This document shows positions 8,352 through 16,725 of a DNA stretch of 64,000 nucleotides, piece after piece. A program made the position numbers and the translations under genes. Position 1 is the first letter of the stretch, and each line of letters begins with the position of its first letter. This DNA comes from Pseudomonas sp. Gutcm_11s (GTDB lineage Bacteria; Pseudomonadota; Gammaproteobacteria; Pseudomonadales; Pseudomonadaceae): NCBI RefSeq assembly GCF_028649395.1, contig NZ_JAQSUW010000010.1, forward strand, positions 245,014 through 309,013, given 5' to 3'. The notes under the pieces were generated by a model. It was not told the origin of the DNA, did not search any database, and worked only from the letters and a program-made list of their open reading frames with translations.

Positions 8352-9254
8352 ATGAGCATGAATAACCTGCTGCCGCTGATGGCCAGCTTCGTCCGCGTGG
8401 TGGAGTGCGGCAGCTTCTCCGCCGCCGCGCGCCAGCTGCACACCAGCGGCTCGGCGCTGAGCCGCCAGCTGGCTCAACTGGAGGCGGCCCTGGGCCTGCG
8501 CCTGCTGGAACGCACCACCAGACGCCTGCGCCTGACCGAGGCCGGCAGCGAGGTGTTCGAGCGCTGCCGGGAGATGCTCGGCGCCGCCGAGGCGGCCGTG
8601 GCGGTGGGCGAGCGGCTGATGAGCGATGCCCGTGGCCAGGTGCGCCTGTCGGTGCCCAAGGCCTTCGGCAAGTACCTGGTCGCGCCGTTGATGGCGGATT
8701 TCCTGGCCAGGCACCCGGACGTCGACGTCAGCCTCAACCTCAGCGACCGCAGCCCCGACCCGATCGCCGAGGGCTTCGACCTGATCATCCGCATCACCGA
8801 GCAACCACCGGAGCAGATGGCCGGACGACCGCTGTGCCAGGTCGAGCACCTGCTGTGCGCCACGCCGCAGTACCTGGCCGACCAGGGCACGCCGCAACAC
8901 CCGCAGGACCTGGTGCGCCATCGCTGCCTGTACCTGGACGAGCGCGCCGACGACCACCGCTGGCACTTCGCCAAGGACGGCGAGCAGTGCACGGTGGCCG
9001 TGCGCGGTCGCTTCGCCAGCAACCACAGCGAAGTACGCCTCAACGGCGCGCTCAATCACCTGGGCATCGCCTGCCTGCCGAGCTTCACCGCGGCCGAGGT
9101 GCTGGCCGATGGCAGGCTGGTGCAGGTACTCGGCGACTGGCGCTACACCGGCTACTACCACGGCACGGCCTGGGCGCTGTACCCGTCCAACCGCCACCTG
9201 CCGCCCAAGCTGCGCGCGCTGATCGACCACCTGGCGGCCTGGCTGGCCGGCTAG
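8352..9254 (+). CDS. LysR-family transcriptional regulator
   Basis: 300 aa. An N-terminal winged helix-turn-helix occupies residues 1-65 (FVRVVECGSFSAAARQL, then SGSALSRQLAQLEAALG and LLERTTRRLRLTEAG), followed by a LysR substrate-binding domain from about residue 90. The ligand domain resembles the CrgA/AaeR-like subgroup, with SVPKAFGKYLVAPLMADFL and the late segment LGIACLPSF. It probably controls the divergent EamA exporter gene (inference from layout). Its TAG stop shares the CTAG tetranucleotide with the convergent stop of the PhnZ-like gene. Confidence 0.88.
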   Translation: MSMNNLLPLMASFVRVVECGSFSAAARQLHTSGSALSRQLAQLEAALGLRLLERTTRRLRLTEAGSEVFERCREMLGAAEAAVAVGERLMSDARGQVRLSVPKAFGKYLVAPLMADFLARHPDVDVSLNLSDRSPDPIAEGFDLIIRITEQPPEQMAGRPLCQVEHLLCATPQYLADQGTPQHPQDLVRHRCLYLDERADDHRWHFAKDGEQCTVAVRGRFASNHSEVRLNGALNHLGIACLPSFTAAEVLADGRLVQVLGDWRYTGYYHGTAWALYPSNRHLPPKLRALIDHLAAWLAG

Positions 9255-9814
9255 GCGCTCTGCAGCAGGCGCAGGGCCAGCTCTTCCAGCCAGGACAGTT
9301 CGGCCGGCGGCCGGCCGGGCACCTTGGCCGCTTCGTCCCAACGGCGCAGGCGCAGGCTGTCGGCAAACAGCGGATCACTTTCGAAGGCATCGGCCTGGTC
9401 CTCGCTCATCGGCCCGCCCTGCCAGCTCAGCGTCTGCAGGCTGGCCGGGCTGAGCGCCACCAGATAACCCGGCTCACGCCGACACAGATAGCGCTTGGCC
9501 TCGACATGCAGGGCCACCAGGCCACTGAGCCGCGCGGAGAATCCCAGGCCGCGCAGCCAGCGCGCGCCGACCCGCTCGTGGCCCTGGCGACCGAGGCCGG
9601 CCATGCTGTTGTGCGCCGCCGGCGGCACGCAGAAGTGGCCGACGTCGTGGCAGAAGGCAGCGAGGATCAGCTCCTCGTCGGCGCCCTCGTCACGTGCCAG
9701 CTCGGCGGCCTGGACCATGTGCTCGAGCTGGCTGACCGTCTCGCCGATGTAGTCGGCCTGGGCCTGCTGGCGGCACAGGGCGAACAGCTCGGCCACCGCC
9801 AGCGCGGCACTCAC
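9251..9814 (-). CDS. PhnZ-like HD-domain oxygenase (phosphonate C-P cleavage)
   Basis: 187 aa, started from GTG at 9814, which overlaps the stop of the FAD oxidoreductase gene (GTGA). It has the layout of PhnZ, the mixed-valence di-iron oxygenase that splits (R)-1-hydroxy-2-aminoethylphosphonate to glycine and phosphate. Tyr22 and Glu25 lie in YIGETVSQLEH; the putative iron ligands are His32, His56-Asp57, His60, His79, His103 and Asp160 (in LRRWDEAAK). All positions expected for PhnZ appear present. It is the last gene of the aminoethylphosphonate cluster. No PhnY hydroxylase, which normally makes its substrate, is in the window. Plain HD phosphohydrolase activity is the alternative. Confidence 0.8.
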   Translation of the reverse strand: MSAALAVAELFALCRQQAQADYIGETVSQLEHMVQAAELARDEGADEELILAAFCHDVGHFCVPPAAHNSMAGLGRQGHERVGARWLRGLGFSARLSGLVALHVEAKRYLCRREPGYLVALSPASLQTLSWQGGPMSEDQADAFESDPLFADSLRLRRWDEAAKVPGRPPAELSWLEELALRLLQSA

Positions 9815-10968
9815 GCCGGCAGCGCCACGGGCCAGTCGCCCTCGCCGAGCAGCGCGGCGATGGTGCGCTCGCCCAGGCCGAGGCCGACGCTCATGCCCAG
9901 GCCGGTGTGCATCAGCACCGCGGTCACGCCCTCGGCGGCGCGCAGCACGCTGAACGGGCCGGGGCCGCGCGAGCCGTACACGCCCTGCCAGCGCTCCAGC
10001 ACCTGCAGGCGACCGCCCAGGGTGTGCTCGGCCAGCTCGATCAGCAGCTGGTCGACGTCCTCGGCGTTGAACGGCGCGGCGTCGCTGCCGTAGTCGTGGG
10101 AGTCGCCGATGATCAGCTCGCCATAGGGCGTCGGGCTGACCAGCAGGTGGATGCCGTACTGCTCCAGCGCCGGGTAGTCGCGGCGGATCTCGGCCTGGAT
10201 CGCTGCGGCCTCGGGCAGGTCGGCGAAGGCGCCGTAGTGCACGCAGCTGAGGCCGGTGAGCACGGCGTGCTGCAGGTCCAGCGGGCGCTCCAGGCGCGCG
10301 CGCAGCATCTGCAGGCGGCACACGGACGGCTTGAGCGCGGCCATGGGTTCGGCCAGCAGGGTCTGGTAGTCGTGGCCGGAGCAGACCAGGATGTGCCGCG
10401 CGGTGAAGCGCCCGGCGGTGGTCAGCGCGCTGCCGGACTCGACATCACGCACCAGGGTGGAGAAATGGAACTCGACGCCGAGGTCGCGCAGGTGGTCGAC
10501 GATCTGCGGCAGTGCCTCGCGCGAGTACAGCTGCTGGTCGTCCAGCCCGTGCAGGGCGGCGCGGTGGTGGGCGAAGCGGCCGGCGTACAGGTCGTCCAGC
10601 GCGGCGCCGCGCAGCAGTTCGACGCGGTAGCCGAGCTCACGCGCGCGGCCGGCGCAGAAGGCTTCGAGCATGGCCTCCTCGGCCTCGGTGCGGGCGAACA
10701 CCAGCGAGCCCTGCTGCTTCAGCGCCAGGCCCGCGGCCTTGCCCAACTCGGCCCACAGGCCGTGGGCCTGGCGCGCCAGGTCGAGCATCGGCCCCGGCGC
10801 CTGGCCGGTGACCAGGGCCTGGCCGAAGTTGCGGATGGAGGCGCCGAGCGGCGTGGCGGTGCGCTCGAAGACCTTGACCTTGAGGCCGCGCTTGGCGCCG
10901 GCCCAGGCATGGGCGAGGCCGAGCATGCCGGCACCGACGACCAGCAGGTCGCAGTCGTGCTGACTCAT
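9811..10968 (-). CDS. Phosphonate-operon FAD-dependent oxidoreductase (DAO family)
   Basis: 385 aa flavoprotein of the D-amino acid oxidase/glycine oxidase type. A Rossmann dinucleotide motif is at residues 8-20 (LLVVGAGMLGLAH), an acidic residue at the end of strand 2 (VFER), and a C-terminal FAD motif around GLGMSVGLGLGE. The family recurs in aminoethylphosphonate clusters and is expected to oxidise an amine of an AEP-like compound. If it acts on AEP or an N-alkyl AEP, the product would be phosphonoacetaldehyde, the PhnX substrate (inference). The start at 10968 has CAGGAG 6 bases upstream. It overlaps the PhnZ-like gene by 4 bases. Confidence 0.82.
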   Translation of the reverse strand: MSQHDCDLLVVGAGMLGLAHAWAGAKRGLKVKVFERTATPLGASIRNFGQALVTGQAPGPMLDLARQAHGLWAELGKAAGLALKQQGSLVFARTEAEEAMLEAFCAGRARELGYRVELLRGAALDDLYAGRFAHHRAALHGLDDQQLYSREALPQIVDHLRDLGVEFHFSTLVRDVESGSALTTAGRFTARHILVCSGHDYQTLLAEPMAALKPSVCRLQMLRARLERPLDLQHAVLTGLSCVHYGAFADLPEAAAIQAEIRRDYPALEQYGIHLLVSPTPYGELIIGDSHDYGSDAAPFNAEDVDQLLIELAEHTLGGRLQVLERWQGVYGSRGPGPFSVLRAAEGVTAVLMHTGLGMSVGLGLGERTIAALLGEGDWPVALPA

Positions 10969-10991
10969 GGGAAACTCCTGAAACGAGAAGG

Positions 10992-11077
10992 TCGGCCGCC
11001 AGTGCGGCCGAACGAAAAACTGTCCCGGTCATGGCCGGGGAAAGCTCAGGCGCCCTCCGCCCATGTGGGCGAAGGGG
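10992..11077 (-). promoter_or_regulatory. Three hairpins in the gap after the phosphonate-binding-protein gene
   Basis: Read on the minus strand after the binding-protein stop: an interrupted stem (11053-11063 with 11066-11076/77), a short GC stem (11024-11028/11035-11039), and a perfect 8-bp stem TCGGCCGC/GCGGCCGA with a 4-base loop (10992-10999/11004-11011). None has a long T-tract. This pattern usually stabilises the binding-protein mRNA or partly terminates transcription, lowering expression of the two downstream enzymes. Confidence 0.5.
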
Positions 11078-11088
11078 CCTGCACAGAC

Positions 11089-12108
11089 TTACTGAGCCAC
11101 CGGTTCGGACTTGCCGTCGTAGCGCTTGCGCCACTCGGCGAGGATCTTGTCGCGGTTCTCCGAGGCCCAGGCGAAGTCGTTCTTGATCAGGCGCTGCTCG
11201 TAGTCGGCTGGCAGTTCCTGGAACGGTTCGGCGATGCCCGGCTGGGCCAGTACGGCGAAGTTGGCCTTGTACAGGTCCATGGCCTCGCGGCTTGCGGCGA
11301 AGTCGGCGAGCTTCTTGGCTGCTTCCAGCTGGTCGGTGCCTTTGACGATGCCGGTGGCCTCGATCTCCCAGCCCAGGCCTTCCTTGGGCAGCACGATGTC
11401 CAGCGGCGCGCCCTTGCGCTTGAGCTGCACGGCCGGGTACTCGAAGGAGATGCCGATCGGGAACTCGCCGGCGGCGGCCAGCTTGCACGGCTTGGAGCCG
11501 GAATGGGTGTACTGGCCGATGTTGGCGTGCAGTTTGTCCATGTAGGCCCAGCCGCCGGTTTCGCCGAAGGTCTGCAGCCAGGCGCTGACGTCCAGGTAGC
11601 CGGTGCCGGAGGACGCCGGGTTGGGCATGACGATCTTGTCCTTGTACACCGGGTTGGTCAGGTCTTCCCACTTGGTCGGCTTGGGCAGGCCCTGCTTCTC
11701 GGCCTCGATGGTGTTGAAGCAGATGGTCGCGGCCCACACGTCCATGCCGACCCAGGCCGGCGGGTTGGCGGCGTCGCGGTAGTTGGCGCCGATCTTGTCC
11801 AGGTTGGCCGGGGCGTAGGGCACCAGCATGTCCTGCTGCTTGAGGATGGCCAGGCTGGAGCCGGCCAGGCCCCAGACCACGTCGGCCTGCGGGCGATCCT
11901 TCTCGGCCAGCAGCTTGGCGGTGACGATGCCGGTGGAGTCGCGCACCCACTTGATGCTGATGTCCGGGTTCTGCTTCTCGAACGCTTCCTGGTAGGGCTT
12001 GAGCTGCTCGACTTCCAGCGCGGTGTAGACGGTCAGCTCGGTGTTGGCCTGGGCCTGCAGGGCGCAGGCGGCGAGCAGGCCGGCGGCCAAAGCGGTGCGT
12101 TTGAACAT
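11089..12108 (-). CDS. 2-aminoethylphosphonate ABC transporter, periplasmic binding protein
   Basis: 339 aa with a clear signal peptide (MFKRTALAAG...LQAQA, about 22 residues), then a type II periplasmic binding fold beginning TELTVYTALE. Segments such as WGLAGSSLAIL and GWEIEATGIVKGTDQLEAAK are like the iron/thiosulphate-type binding proteins from which the phosphonate-associated family derives. The start at 12108 is set by AGGAGCTCC upstream and the signal peptide; the frame continues upstream without support. It lies between phnX and the FAD oxidoreductase gene, and works with the fused permease and ATPase encoded upstream. AEP specificity is inferred from context. Confidence 0.85.
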   Translation of the reverse strand: MFKRTALAAGLLAACALQAQANTELTVYTALEVEQLKPYQEAFEKQNPDISIKWVRDSTGIVTAKLLAEKDRPQADVVWGLAGSSLAILKQQDMLVPYAPANLDKIGANYRDAANPPAWVGMDVWAATICFNTIEAEKQGLPKPTKWEDLTNPVYKDKIVMPNPASSGTGYLDVSAWLQTFGETGGWAYMDKLHANIGQYTHSGSKPCKLAAAGEFPIGISFEYPAVQLKRKGAPLDIVLPKEGLGWEIEATGIVKGTDQLEAAKKLADFAASREAMDLYKANFAVLAQPGIAEPFQELPADYEQRLIKNDFAWASENRDKILAEWRKRYDGKSEPVAQ

Positions 12109-12152
12109 GGTGGAGCTCCTAGTGGTGAGGCTGTTGGCGTTGGTTGTCGGGT

Positions 12153-12980
12153 TCAGCAGGCTTGCGGGCTCTCGCCACGGGCCAGGCGTGCGTTGATGTG
12201 GTCGATGACGGCGGGCAGATCGGCGATGGTGTCGATCAGGTAGTGCGGGCGGCTGCCGGCGAACAGGCCGTCGATGCGCGCACGCTCGGCGGCGCGGCGC
12301 TCGGCCGGCAGCGCCTGGTACTCGTCCCAGCTCAGGCCGAGGAAGTTGCCGGAGAAGCGCAGGGCCACGGTCCACATGCCCGCGGCGCGGCCCTCGAGGA
12401 TGCCCGGCTCGGTGTCGTCGACCTTGACGCAGGCGGCGACGTCGTCGAGGCCCAGGGCGATGACGTTGGCCAGCGCCTGCGCCGGACTCGGCCGGCCCTT
12501 GGGCACCTCGTCGGTGGCGACCACGTGATCCGGGCTGTAGCCCTTGGCGGCAGCCAGCTCGACCACCTTGCCCATCACTGCCAGCGGGTAGCCGGAGCAG
12601 CTGCCGATGCGCAGGCCGCGCTCGCGCAGGGCGGCGATGGCCTCCAGCGCGCCGGGGATCAGCGCCGAGTGCTCGCCGACCTTGGCGATCTGCAGCGGCA
12701 TGAAGCGCTCGTAGATGGCGGTGACATCGGCGTCGCTCGGCAGGCGGCCGAAGCGGCGCTGGTAGCGCTCAGCCACAGCCGGCTGATCGCACAGGGTGCG
12801 GATGTGGTCCCACTTGCCCATGCCCATCGGCCCGCGTGCCTCCTCCAGGCTCAGCTCGATGTCGAACTGGGCGAAGGCCTCGACGAAAATGCGTGTCGGC
12901 GCGAAGGAGCCGAAGTCGACCACGGTGCCGGCCCAGTCGAGGATGGCGGCGCTGAGGCGGGTGGGGGCTTGGTAGTGCAT
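12153..12980 (-). CDS. phnX: Phosphonoacetaldehyde hydrolase (phosphonatase)
   Basis: HAD-superfamily enzyme that cleaves phosphonoacetaldehyde to acetaldehyde and phosphate through a Schiff base; cytoplasmic, 275 aa, usual length. The nucleophile is Asp15 in [10 protein letters not shown]. The Schiff-base lysine is Lys56 within [10 protein letters not shown], which is diagnostic for PhnX against other HAD proteins. Later motifs are GSCSGYP (motif II region) and [13 protein letters not shown] (motif IV). It sits between the permease gene and the binding-protein gene, a common order in AEP clusters. The transaminase PhnW that usually supplies its substrate is absent from the window. Confidence 0.93.
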   Translation of the reverse strand: MHYQAPTRLSAAILDWAGTVVDFGSFAPTRIFVEAFAQFDIELSLEEARGPMGMGKWDHIRTLCDQPAVAERYQRRFGRLPSDADVTAIYERFMPLQIAKVGEHSALIPGALEAIAALRERGLRIGSCSGYPLAVMGKVVELAAAKGYSPDHVVATDEVPKGRPSPAQALANVIALGLDDVAACVKVDDTEPGILEGRAAGMWTVALRFSGNFLGLSWDEYQALPAERRAAERARIDGLFAGSRPHYLIDTIADLPAVIDHINARLARGESPQAC

Positions 12981-12998
12981 GGCAGTCTCCAGAGGGGA

Positions 12999-14708
12999 TC
13001 AGTGGCCGGGCGCCGCGCGCCAGGCCTGGGACCGGCGCAGCAAGCCGCGCGAGGCCCCGGCCAGCAGCAGCGAGACGCCGGCGGAAGTGAGCAGGATCAG
13101 GGTGGACATGGCGGCGGCGCCGCCGACGTTGCCGGCGTCGTCCATGTTCAGCACGGCGATGGCGGCCAGCAGGCTGTCCGGGCTGTAGAGGAAGATCACC
13201 GCCGACACCGTGGTCATCGCCGAGACGAACAGGTAGCGGACGATGTCGAGCAGCGCCGGCAGGCAGATCGGCAGGGTCACGCGGAAGAAGTGGCGCAGCA
13301 GCGGCACCTTGAGCGACAGCGCGGCGGCTTCGAACTCGCCATCGAGCTGGTGCAGGGCGGCGCTGGCGGTCATCTGCGCGGTGGTCAGGAAGTGCGCCAC
13401 GGTGCAGATCACCAGCAGGGCCAGGCTGCCGTACAGGCCGTGCAGCGGGTTGGCCGGCAGGTTGAAGAAGAAGACGTAGCCGAGACCGAGCACCAGGCCG
13501 GGCACTGCCATGGGAATGAAGCAGAGCAGGCGCAGCAGCTGGGTCAGCGGGCTCTGCCGGGTCTTCTCCAGCAGGTAGCTGCCGAGGAAGATCAGCACGC
13601 CGCCGAACAGTGCGCAGCAGGTCGCCAGCAGCAGGCTGTTGCGGTAGGCCAGCCAGCCGCCGGGCAGCTCGGAGAAGGCGTAGTTGTGCAGCGACAGCGA
13701 CAGGTCGTAGGGCCAGAACTTGACCAGCGACGAGTACACCGCCATGCCGAACACGCCGAGCAGGCAGGCGCTGACCAGCAGCACCAGCAGCAGGAAGGCG
13801 CCATCGCGGCCACGGCTGGGTTGCGGGTGGTAGACCTGGGCGCGGCCGCCCATGGCGTCGCGCTGGCGGCGACGCAGCCAGAGGTCGACGGTGAAGCTGA
13901 ACAGTGCCGGCAGCAGGAGGAACAGGCCGATCAGCGCGCCACGGCCGAACTGCTGCTGACCGACCACTGCCTTGTAGGCCTCCAGCGCCAGCACCTGGTA
14001 GTCGCCACCCACCACCACCGGCACGCCGAAGTCGGTGACGCACAGGGTGAACACCAGGCAGGCCGCGGCGAACACGCCCTGGCGGCTGCCCGGCCAGGTG
14101 ATGCTGCGGAACGCGCGCCACCTGGATGCGCCCATGCTCGAGGCGGCGTCGAACAGCCGCGCATCGGCCAGGGCCAGGGCGCTGAGCAGCACCATCAGCG
14201 CATGCGGGAAGGTGTAGATGACCTGGCCGAGGACGATGCCCCAGAAGCCGTAGACGTTGTCCGTCAGCAGGTGGCGCAGCACGCCCTGGTTGCCGAACAG
14301 GTAGATCAGGGCAATGCCCGGCAGCATCGACGGCGCCAGCAGTGGCAGCAGCGAGATGCCGCGCCACAGGCCCTTGCCCGGCACGCAGGTGCGCTGCAGC
14401 GCATAGGCGAAGGCGTAGGCCAGCGGCACCACGATCAGTACCACGGCCAGGGCGCTCTTCAGGCTGTTGCCGAGCAACCAGCGGAAGTTGGCGCTGGCCA
14501 CCAGCTCACGCGCAGCAAGCAGCCCGCCGCCCTGCCCCGGATCGCCGGCCAGGCCGCGCCAGAGCATGGCCGCCAGCGGCAGCAGCACGGCGAGCAGCAG
14601 CAGAACCAGCAGCAGCCACTGGCCGCCACGCACGAACAGGCGGTCGGCCAGATCGGCCGGCCAGCGCCTGGCCGTGGGCAGCGCTTTGAGGATGGCGACC
14701 TGCTGCAT
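12999..14708 (-). CDS. 2-aminoethylphosphonate ABC transporter, fused permease
   Basis: 569 aa carrying two binding-protein-dependent permease domains in one chain (about residues 60-270 and 335-560), roughly twelve helices in all. EAA-type loops that dock the ATPase are visible: SSMGASRWRAFRSITWPGSR in the first half and AALSLKVPLLRHFFRVTLP in the second. This fused layout resembles the iron(III)/thiamine-type importers and the PhnU-like AEP permease. Its ATG overlaps the ATPase stop by one base (TGATG), so the two are translationally coupled. Confidence 0.87.
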   Translation of the reverse strand: MQQVAILKALPTARRWPADLADRLFVRGGQWLLLVLLLLAVLLPLAAMLWRGLAGDPGQGGGLLAARELVASANFRWLLGNSLKSALAVVLIVVPLAYAFAYALQRTCVPGKGLWRGISLLPLLAPSMLPGIALIYLFGNQGVLRHLLTDNVYGFWGIVLGQVIYTFPHALMVLLSALALADARLFDAASSMGASRWRAFRSITWPGSRQGVFAAACLVFTLCVTDFGVPVVVGGDYQVLALEAYKAVVGQQQFGRGALIGLFLLLPALFSFTVDLWLRRRQRDAMGGRAQVYHPQPSRGRDGAFLLLVLLVSACLLGVFGMAVYSSLVKFWPYDLSLSLHNYAFSELPGGWLAYRNSLLLATCCALFGGVLIFLGSYLLEKTRQSPLTQLLRLLCFIPMAVPGLVLGLGYVFFFNLPANPLHGLYGSLALLVICTVAHFLTTAQMTASAALHQLDGEFEAAALSLKVPLLRHFFRVTLPICLPALLDIVRYLFVSAMTTVSAVIFLYSPDSLLAAIAVLNMDDAGNVGGAAAMSTLILLTSAGVSLLLAGASRGLLRRSQAWRAAPGH

Positions 14709-15748
14709 CAGGCGAACACCTGCAGGCTGCGCGGCGGCAGTGCCACCCAGATCTCGGCGCCGCTCAGGCGCGGCATGGACTCGGGCGCCAGCTCGGCGAG
14801 CAGGGCGTGGCCCGGCAGCGCGTCCAGCTCGAAGCTCAGGCGGCAGCGGTTACCGAGGAAGGTGATCTCGCGCATCTGCGCCGGGAACAGGTTGTCCTCG
14901 TGCACCGGCGGGTTGATCACCACCGCCTCGGGACGGCAGAACAGGCGGCCACGCTCGACAGGCTGGGCGTTCTGCAGGCGCAGGCTGAGGTCGCCGACGC
15001 GGGCGTGCTCGCCGTCGCGCTCGAACGGCAGCCAGTTGCCCTGGCCGACGAACTCGGCGACGAAGGGCGTGGCCGGTGCGCGATAGATGTCCTGGGGCGA
15101 GGCGTATTGCTCGACGCGGCCGTGGTTCATCACGGCGATGCGGTCGGCCATCAGCATGGCCTCGTCCTGGTTGTGGGTGACCATCAGGGTGGTGATGCCG
15201 AGCTGGCGCTGCAGCGCGCGCAGCTCGCCGCACAGATGCTCGCGCACACGGGCGTCGAGGGCCGACATCGGTTCGTCGAGCAGCAGCAGCGACGGGCTCG
15301 GCGCCAGGGCGCGGGCCAGCGCCACGCGCTGCTGCTGGCCACCGGAGAGCTGCGCCGGGTACTTCTGCTCGCTGCCGGCCAGGCCGACCAGCTCGAGCAT
15401 CTCGTTGACCCGTGCGCGGATCGCCTCGCGGCCCTGGCCGGCCAGGCCGTAGGCGACGTTCTGCGCCACCGTGAGGTTGGGGAACAGCGCGTAGGACTGG
15501 AACAGGATGCCGTAGTCGCGCGCCTGCGGCGGCAGCTCGGAGACGTCGCGCCCGGCGAAGCGGATGGCGCCGCCGTCCTGGCGTTCCAGCCCGGCGATGC
15601 AGCGCAGCAGGGTGGTCTTGCCGCAGCCGGACGGGCCGAGCAGGCAGACCAGCTCGCCGGCGGCGATGTCCAGCGATACGCCGTCCAGCGCCTTGAAGGC
15701 GCCGAAGCCCTTGTGGATGTCGCGCAGCTGCAGGTCGACGGTGGCCAT
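14708..15748 (-). CDS. 2-aminoethylphosphonate ABC transporter, ATPase
   Basis: 346 aa. Walker [12 protein letters not shown] (about residues 38-48), Q-loop FQSYALF, signature [15 protein letters not shown], Walker [13 protein letters not shown] and the H-loop THNQDEA are intact. A TOBE-like C-terminal extension from about residue 250 ([12 protein letters not shown]) is typical of this importer class. It is the first gene of the transport operon, started at 15748. The short upstream gap holds the LysR-gene terminator and a TAAAGCTTTA palindrome that may be the operon's regulator site. Confidence 0.9.
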   Translation of the reverse strand: MATVDLQLRDIHKGFGAFKALDGVSLDIAAGELVCLLGPSGCGKTTLLRCIAGLERQDGGAIRFAGRDVSELPPQARDYGILFQSYALFPNLTVAQNVAYGLAGQGREAIRARVNEMLELVGLAGSEQKYPAQLSGGQQQRVALARALAPSPSLLLLDEPMSALDARVREHLCGELRALQRQLGITTLMVTHNQDEAMLMADRIAVMNHGRVEQYASPQDIYRAPATPFVAEFVGQGNWLPFERDGEHARVGDLSLRLQNAQPVERGRLFCRPEAVVINPPVHEDNLFPAQMREITFLGNRCRLSFELDALPGHALLAELAPESMPRLSGAEIWVALPPRSLQVFA

Positions 15749-15798
15749 GACAGAACCTCGTGATGAATCGAACGAGGCTCATGCTGCGCGAGCAGTGC

Positions 15799-15808
15799 TA
15801 AAGCTTTA
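15799..15808. promoter_or_regulatory. TAAAGCTTTA palindrome upstream of the phosphonate operon
   Basis: Perfect 10-bp palindrome, AT-rich against the local sequence, 51 bases before the ATPase start codon and just downstream (in transcript sense) of the LysR terminator. It could be an operator or part of the promoter. No clear T-N11-A LysR box was separated from background. Confidence 0.35.
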
Positions 15809-15820
15809 TGGCAGTTGGGC

Positions 15821-15847
15821 AAAAGCCGCCGATAGTGTCATCGGCGG
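15821..15847 (-). terminator. Rho-independent terminator after the phosphonate LysR gene
   Basis: On the minus strand CCGCCGAT/ATCGGCGG (8 bp, 6-base loop) is followed by CTTTTG. It separates the LysR transcript from the ABC operon that begins 73 bases further on. Confidence 0.7.
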
Positions 15848-15861
15848 ATTTGTGTAGCGGC

Positions 15862-16722
15862 TTACTCGGCCTGCTCGCGGGCCAGGGCCAGGAAGGCCGC
15901 CGGCAGGCGCGCGCTGCGGCGCTCCTTGAGGCAGTAGAGGTATTCCGGGATCAGCGGCGCATCGTCCAGCTCGATCACCCGCAGCTCGGGGTTGTCCGGT
16001 ACCTCGTGGCGGGCGATCACGCTGACGCCGATGTTGCGCAGCACCGCCTCGCGGATCGACTCGCGGCTGCCGATCTCCAGCAGCGGACCGGGGGCGACAC
16101 CGGCATCACGCAGCATCTGTTCGGTAAGCAGGCGCGTGGTCGAGCCGGCCTCGCGCATCAGCAGGCAGTGGCCGGCCAGCGCCGAGGCGTGCAGGCGCTT
16201 GTGCGCGGCCAGCGGGTGGCTGCTATGCACGGCCAGCACCAGCGGGTCCTGGCCCAGCACCAGGCGGGTAAAGCGCGCGTCCTGCTCCAGCTGGGAGGAG
16301 GCGGCGAGGTCGACGCGGTATTCCTCCAGCGCCTCGATCACCTGCTGCGAGTTGCCGATCTCCAGGGTCACCTGGATCTGCGGCAGGCGTTCGCGGAAGC
16401 GTTTGACCAGGTCGAGCACGTAGTAGGGCGCGGTGGCGGCGATGCGCAGGCTGCCCTGCAACTGGCCGCAGTTGCGCAGGAAGAACTCGATGTCGGCCTC
16501 CTGCTGCAACAGCTGCTGCACCATCGGCAGCAGGCGCGCGCCCTCCTCGCTCAGGGTCAGGCGGCGGCCACCCCGGTAGAACAGCTCGACGCCGTACTGC
16601 GCCTCGAGGCTGCGGATCTGCGTGGTGACCGTGGGCTGGCTGAGGCCGAGCTTCTTCGCCGCCTGGGTGATGCTGCCCAGGCGGGCGACCATGTGAAAGG
16701 CCTTGAGCTCGGCCGCCAGCAT
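15862..16722 (-). CDS. LysR regulator of aminoethylphosphonate catabolism
   Basis: 286 aa. The winged HTH is at residues 1-62 (FHMVARLGSITQAAKKLG, SQPTVTTQIRSLEAQYG), and the ligand domain starts near 90. It resembles the LysR group (CysB/CbbR side) that accompanies AEP transport and catabolism genes: GSRESIREAVLRNIGVSVI in the ligand domain is typical. It is transcribed in the same direction as the ABC operon and ends 113 bases before it, with its own terminator. It begins 3 bases after the thyA stop, so it may be transcribed at a basal level from the lgt-thyA unit. Role inferred from position and family. Confidence 0.85.
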   Translation of the reverse strand: MLAAELKAFHMVARLGSITQAAKKLGLSQPTVTTQIRSLEAQYGVELFYRGGRRLTLSEEGARLLPMVQQLLQQEADIEFFLRNCGQLQGSLRIAATAPYYVLDLVKRFRERLPQIQVTLEIGNSQQVIEALEEYRVDLAASSQLEQDARFTRLVLGQDPLVLAVHSSHPLAAHKRLHASALAGHCLLMREAGSTTRLLTEQMLRDAGVAPGPLLEIGSRESIREAVLRNIGVSVIARHEVPDNPELRVIELDDAPLIPEYLYCLKERRSARLPAAFLALAREQAE

Positions 16723-16725
16723 GGC

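Noticed and set aside
9907..12243. 778-aa plus-strand open frame
   Set aside because: Antisense to the FAD oxidoreductase and binding-protein genes, spans an intergenic hairpin cluster, no start site.
12144..15086. 980-aa plus-strand open frame
   Set aside because: Runs opposite phnX, permease and ATPase genes that carry strong family motifs; Gln/His/Ala-biased composition typical of high-GC shadow frames.
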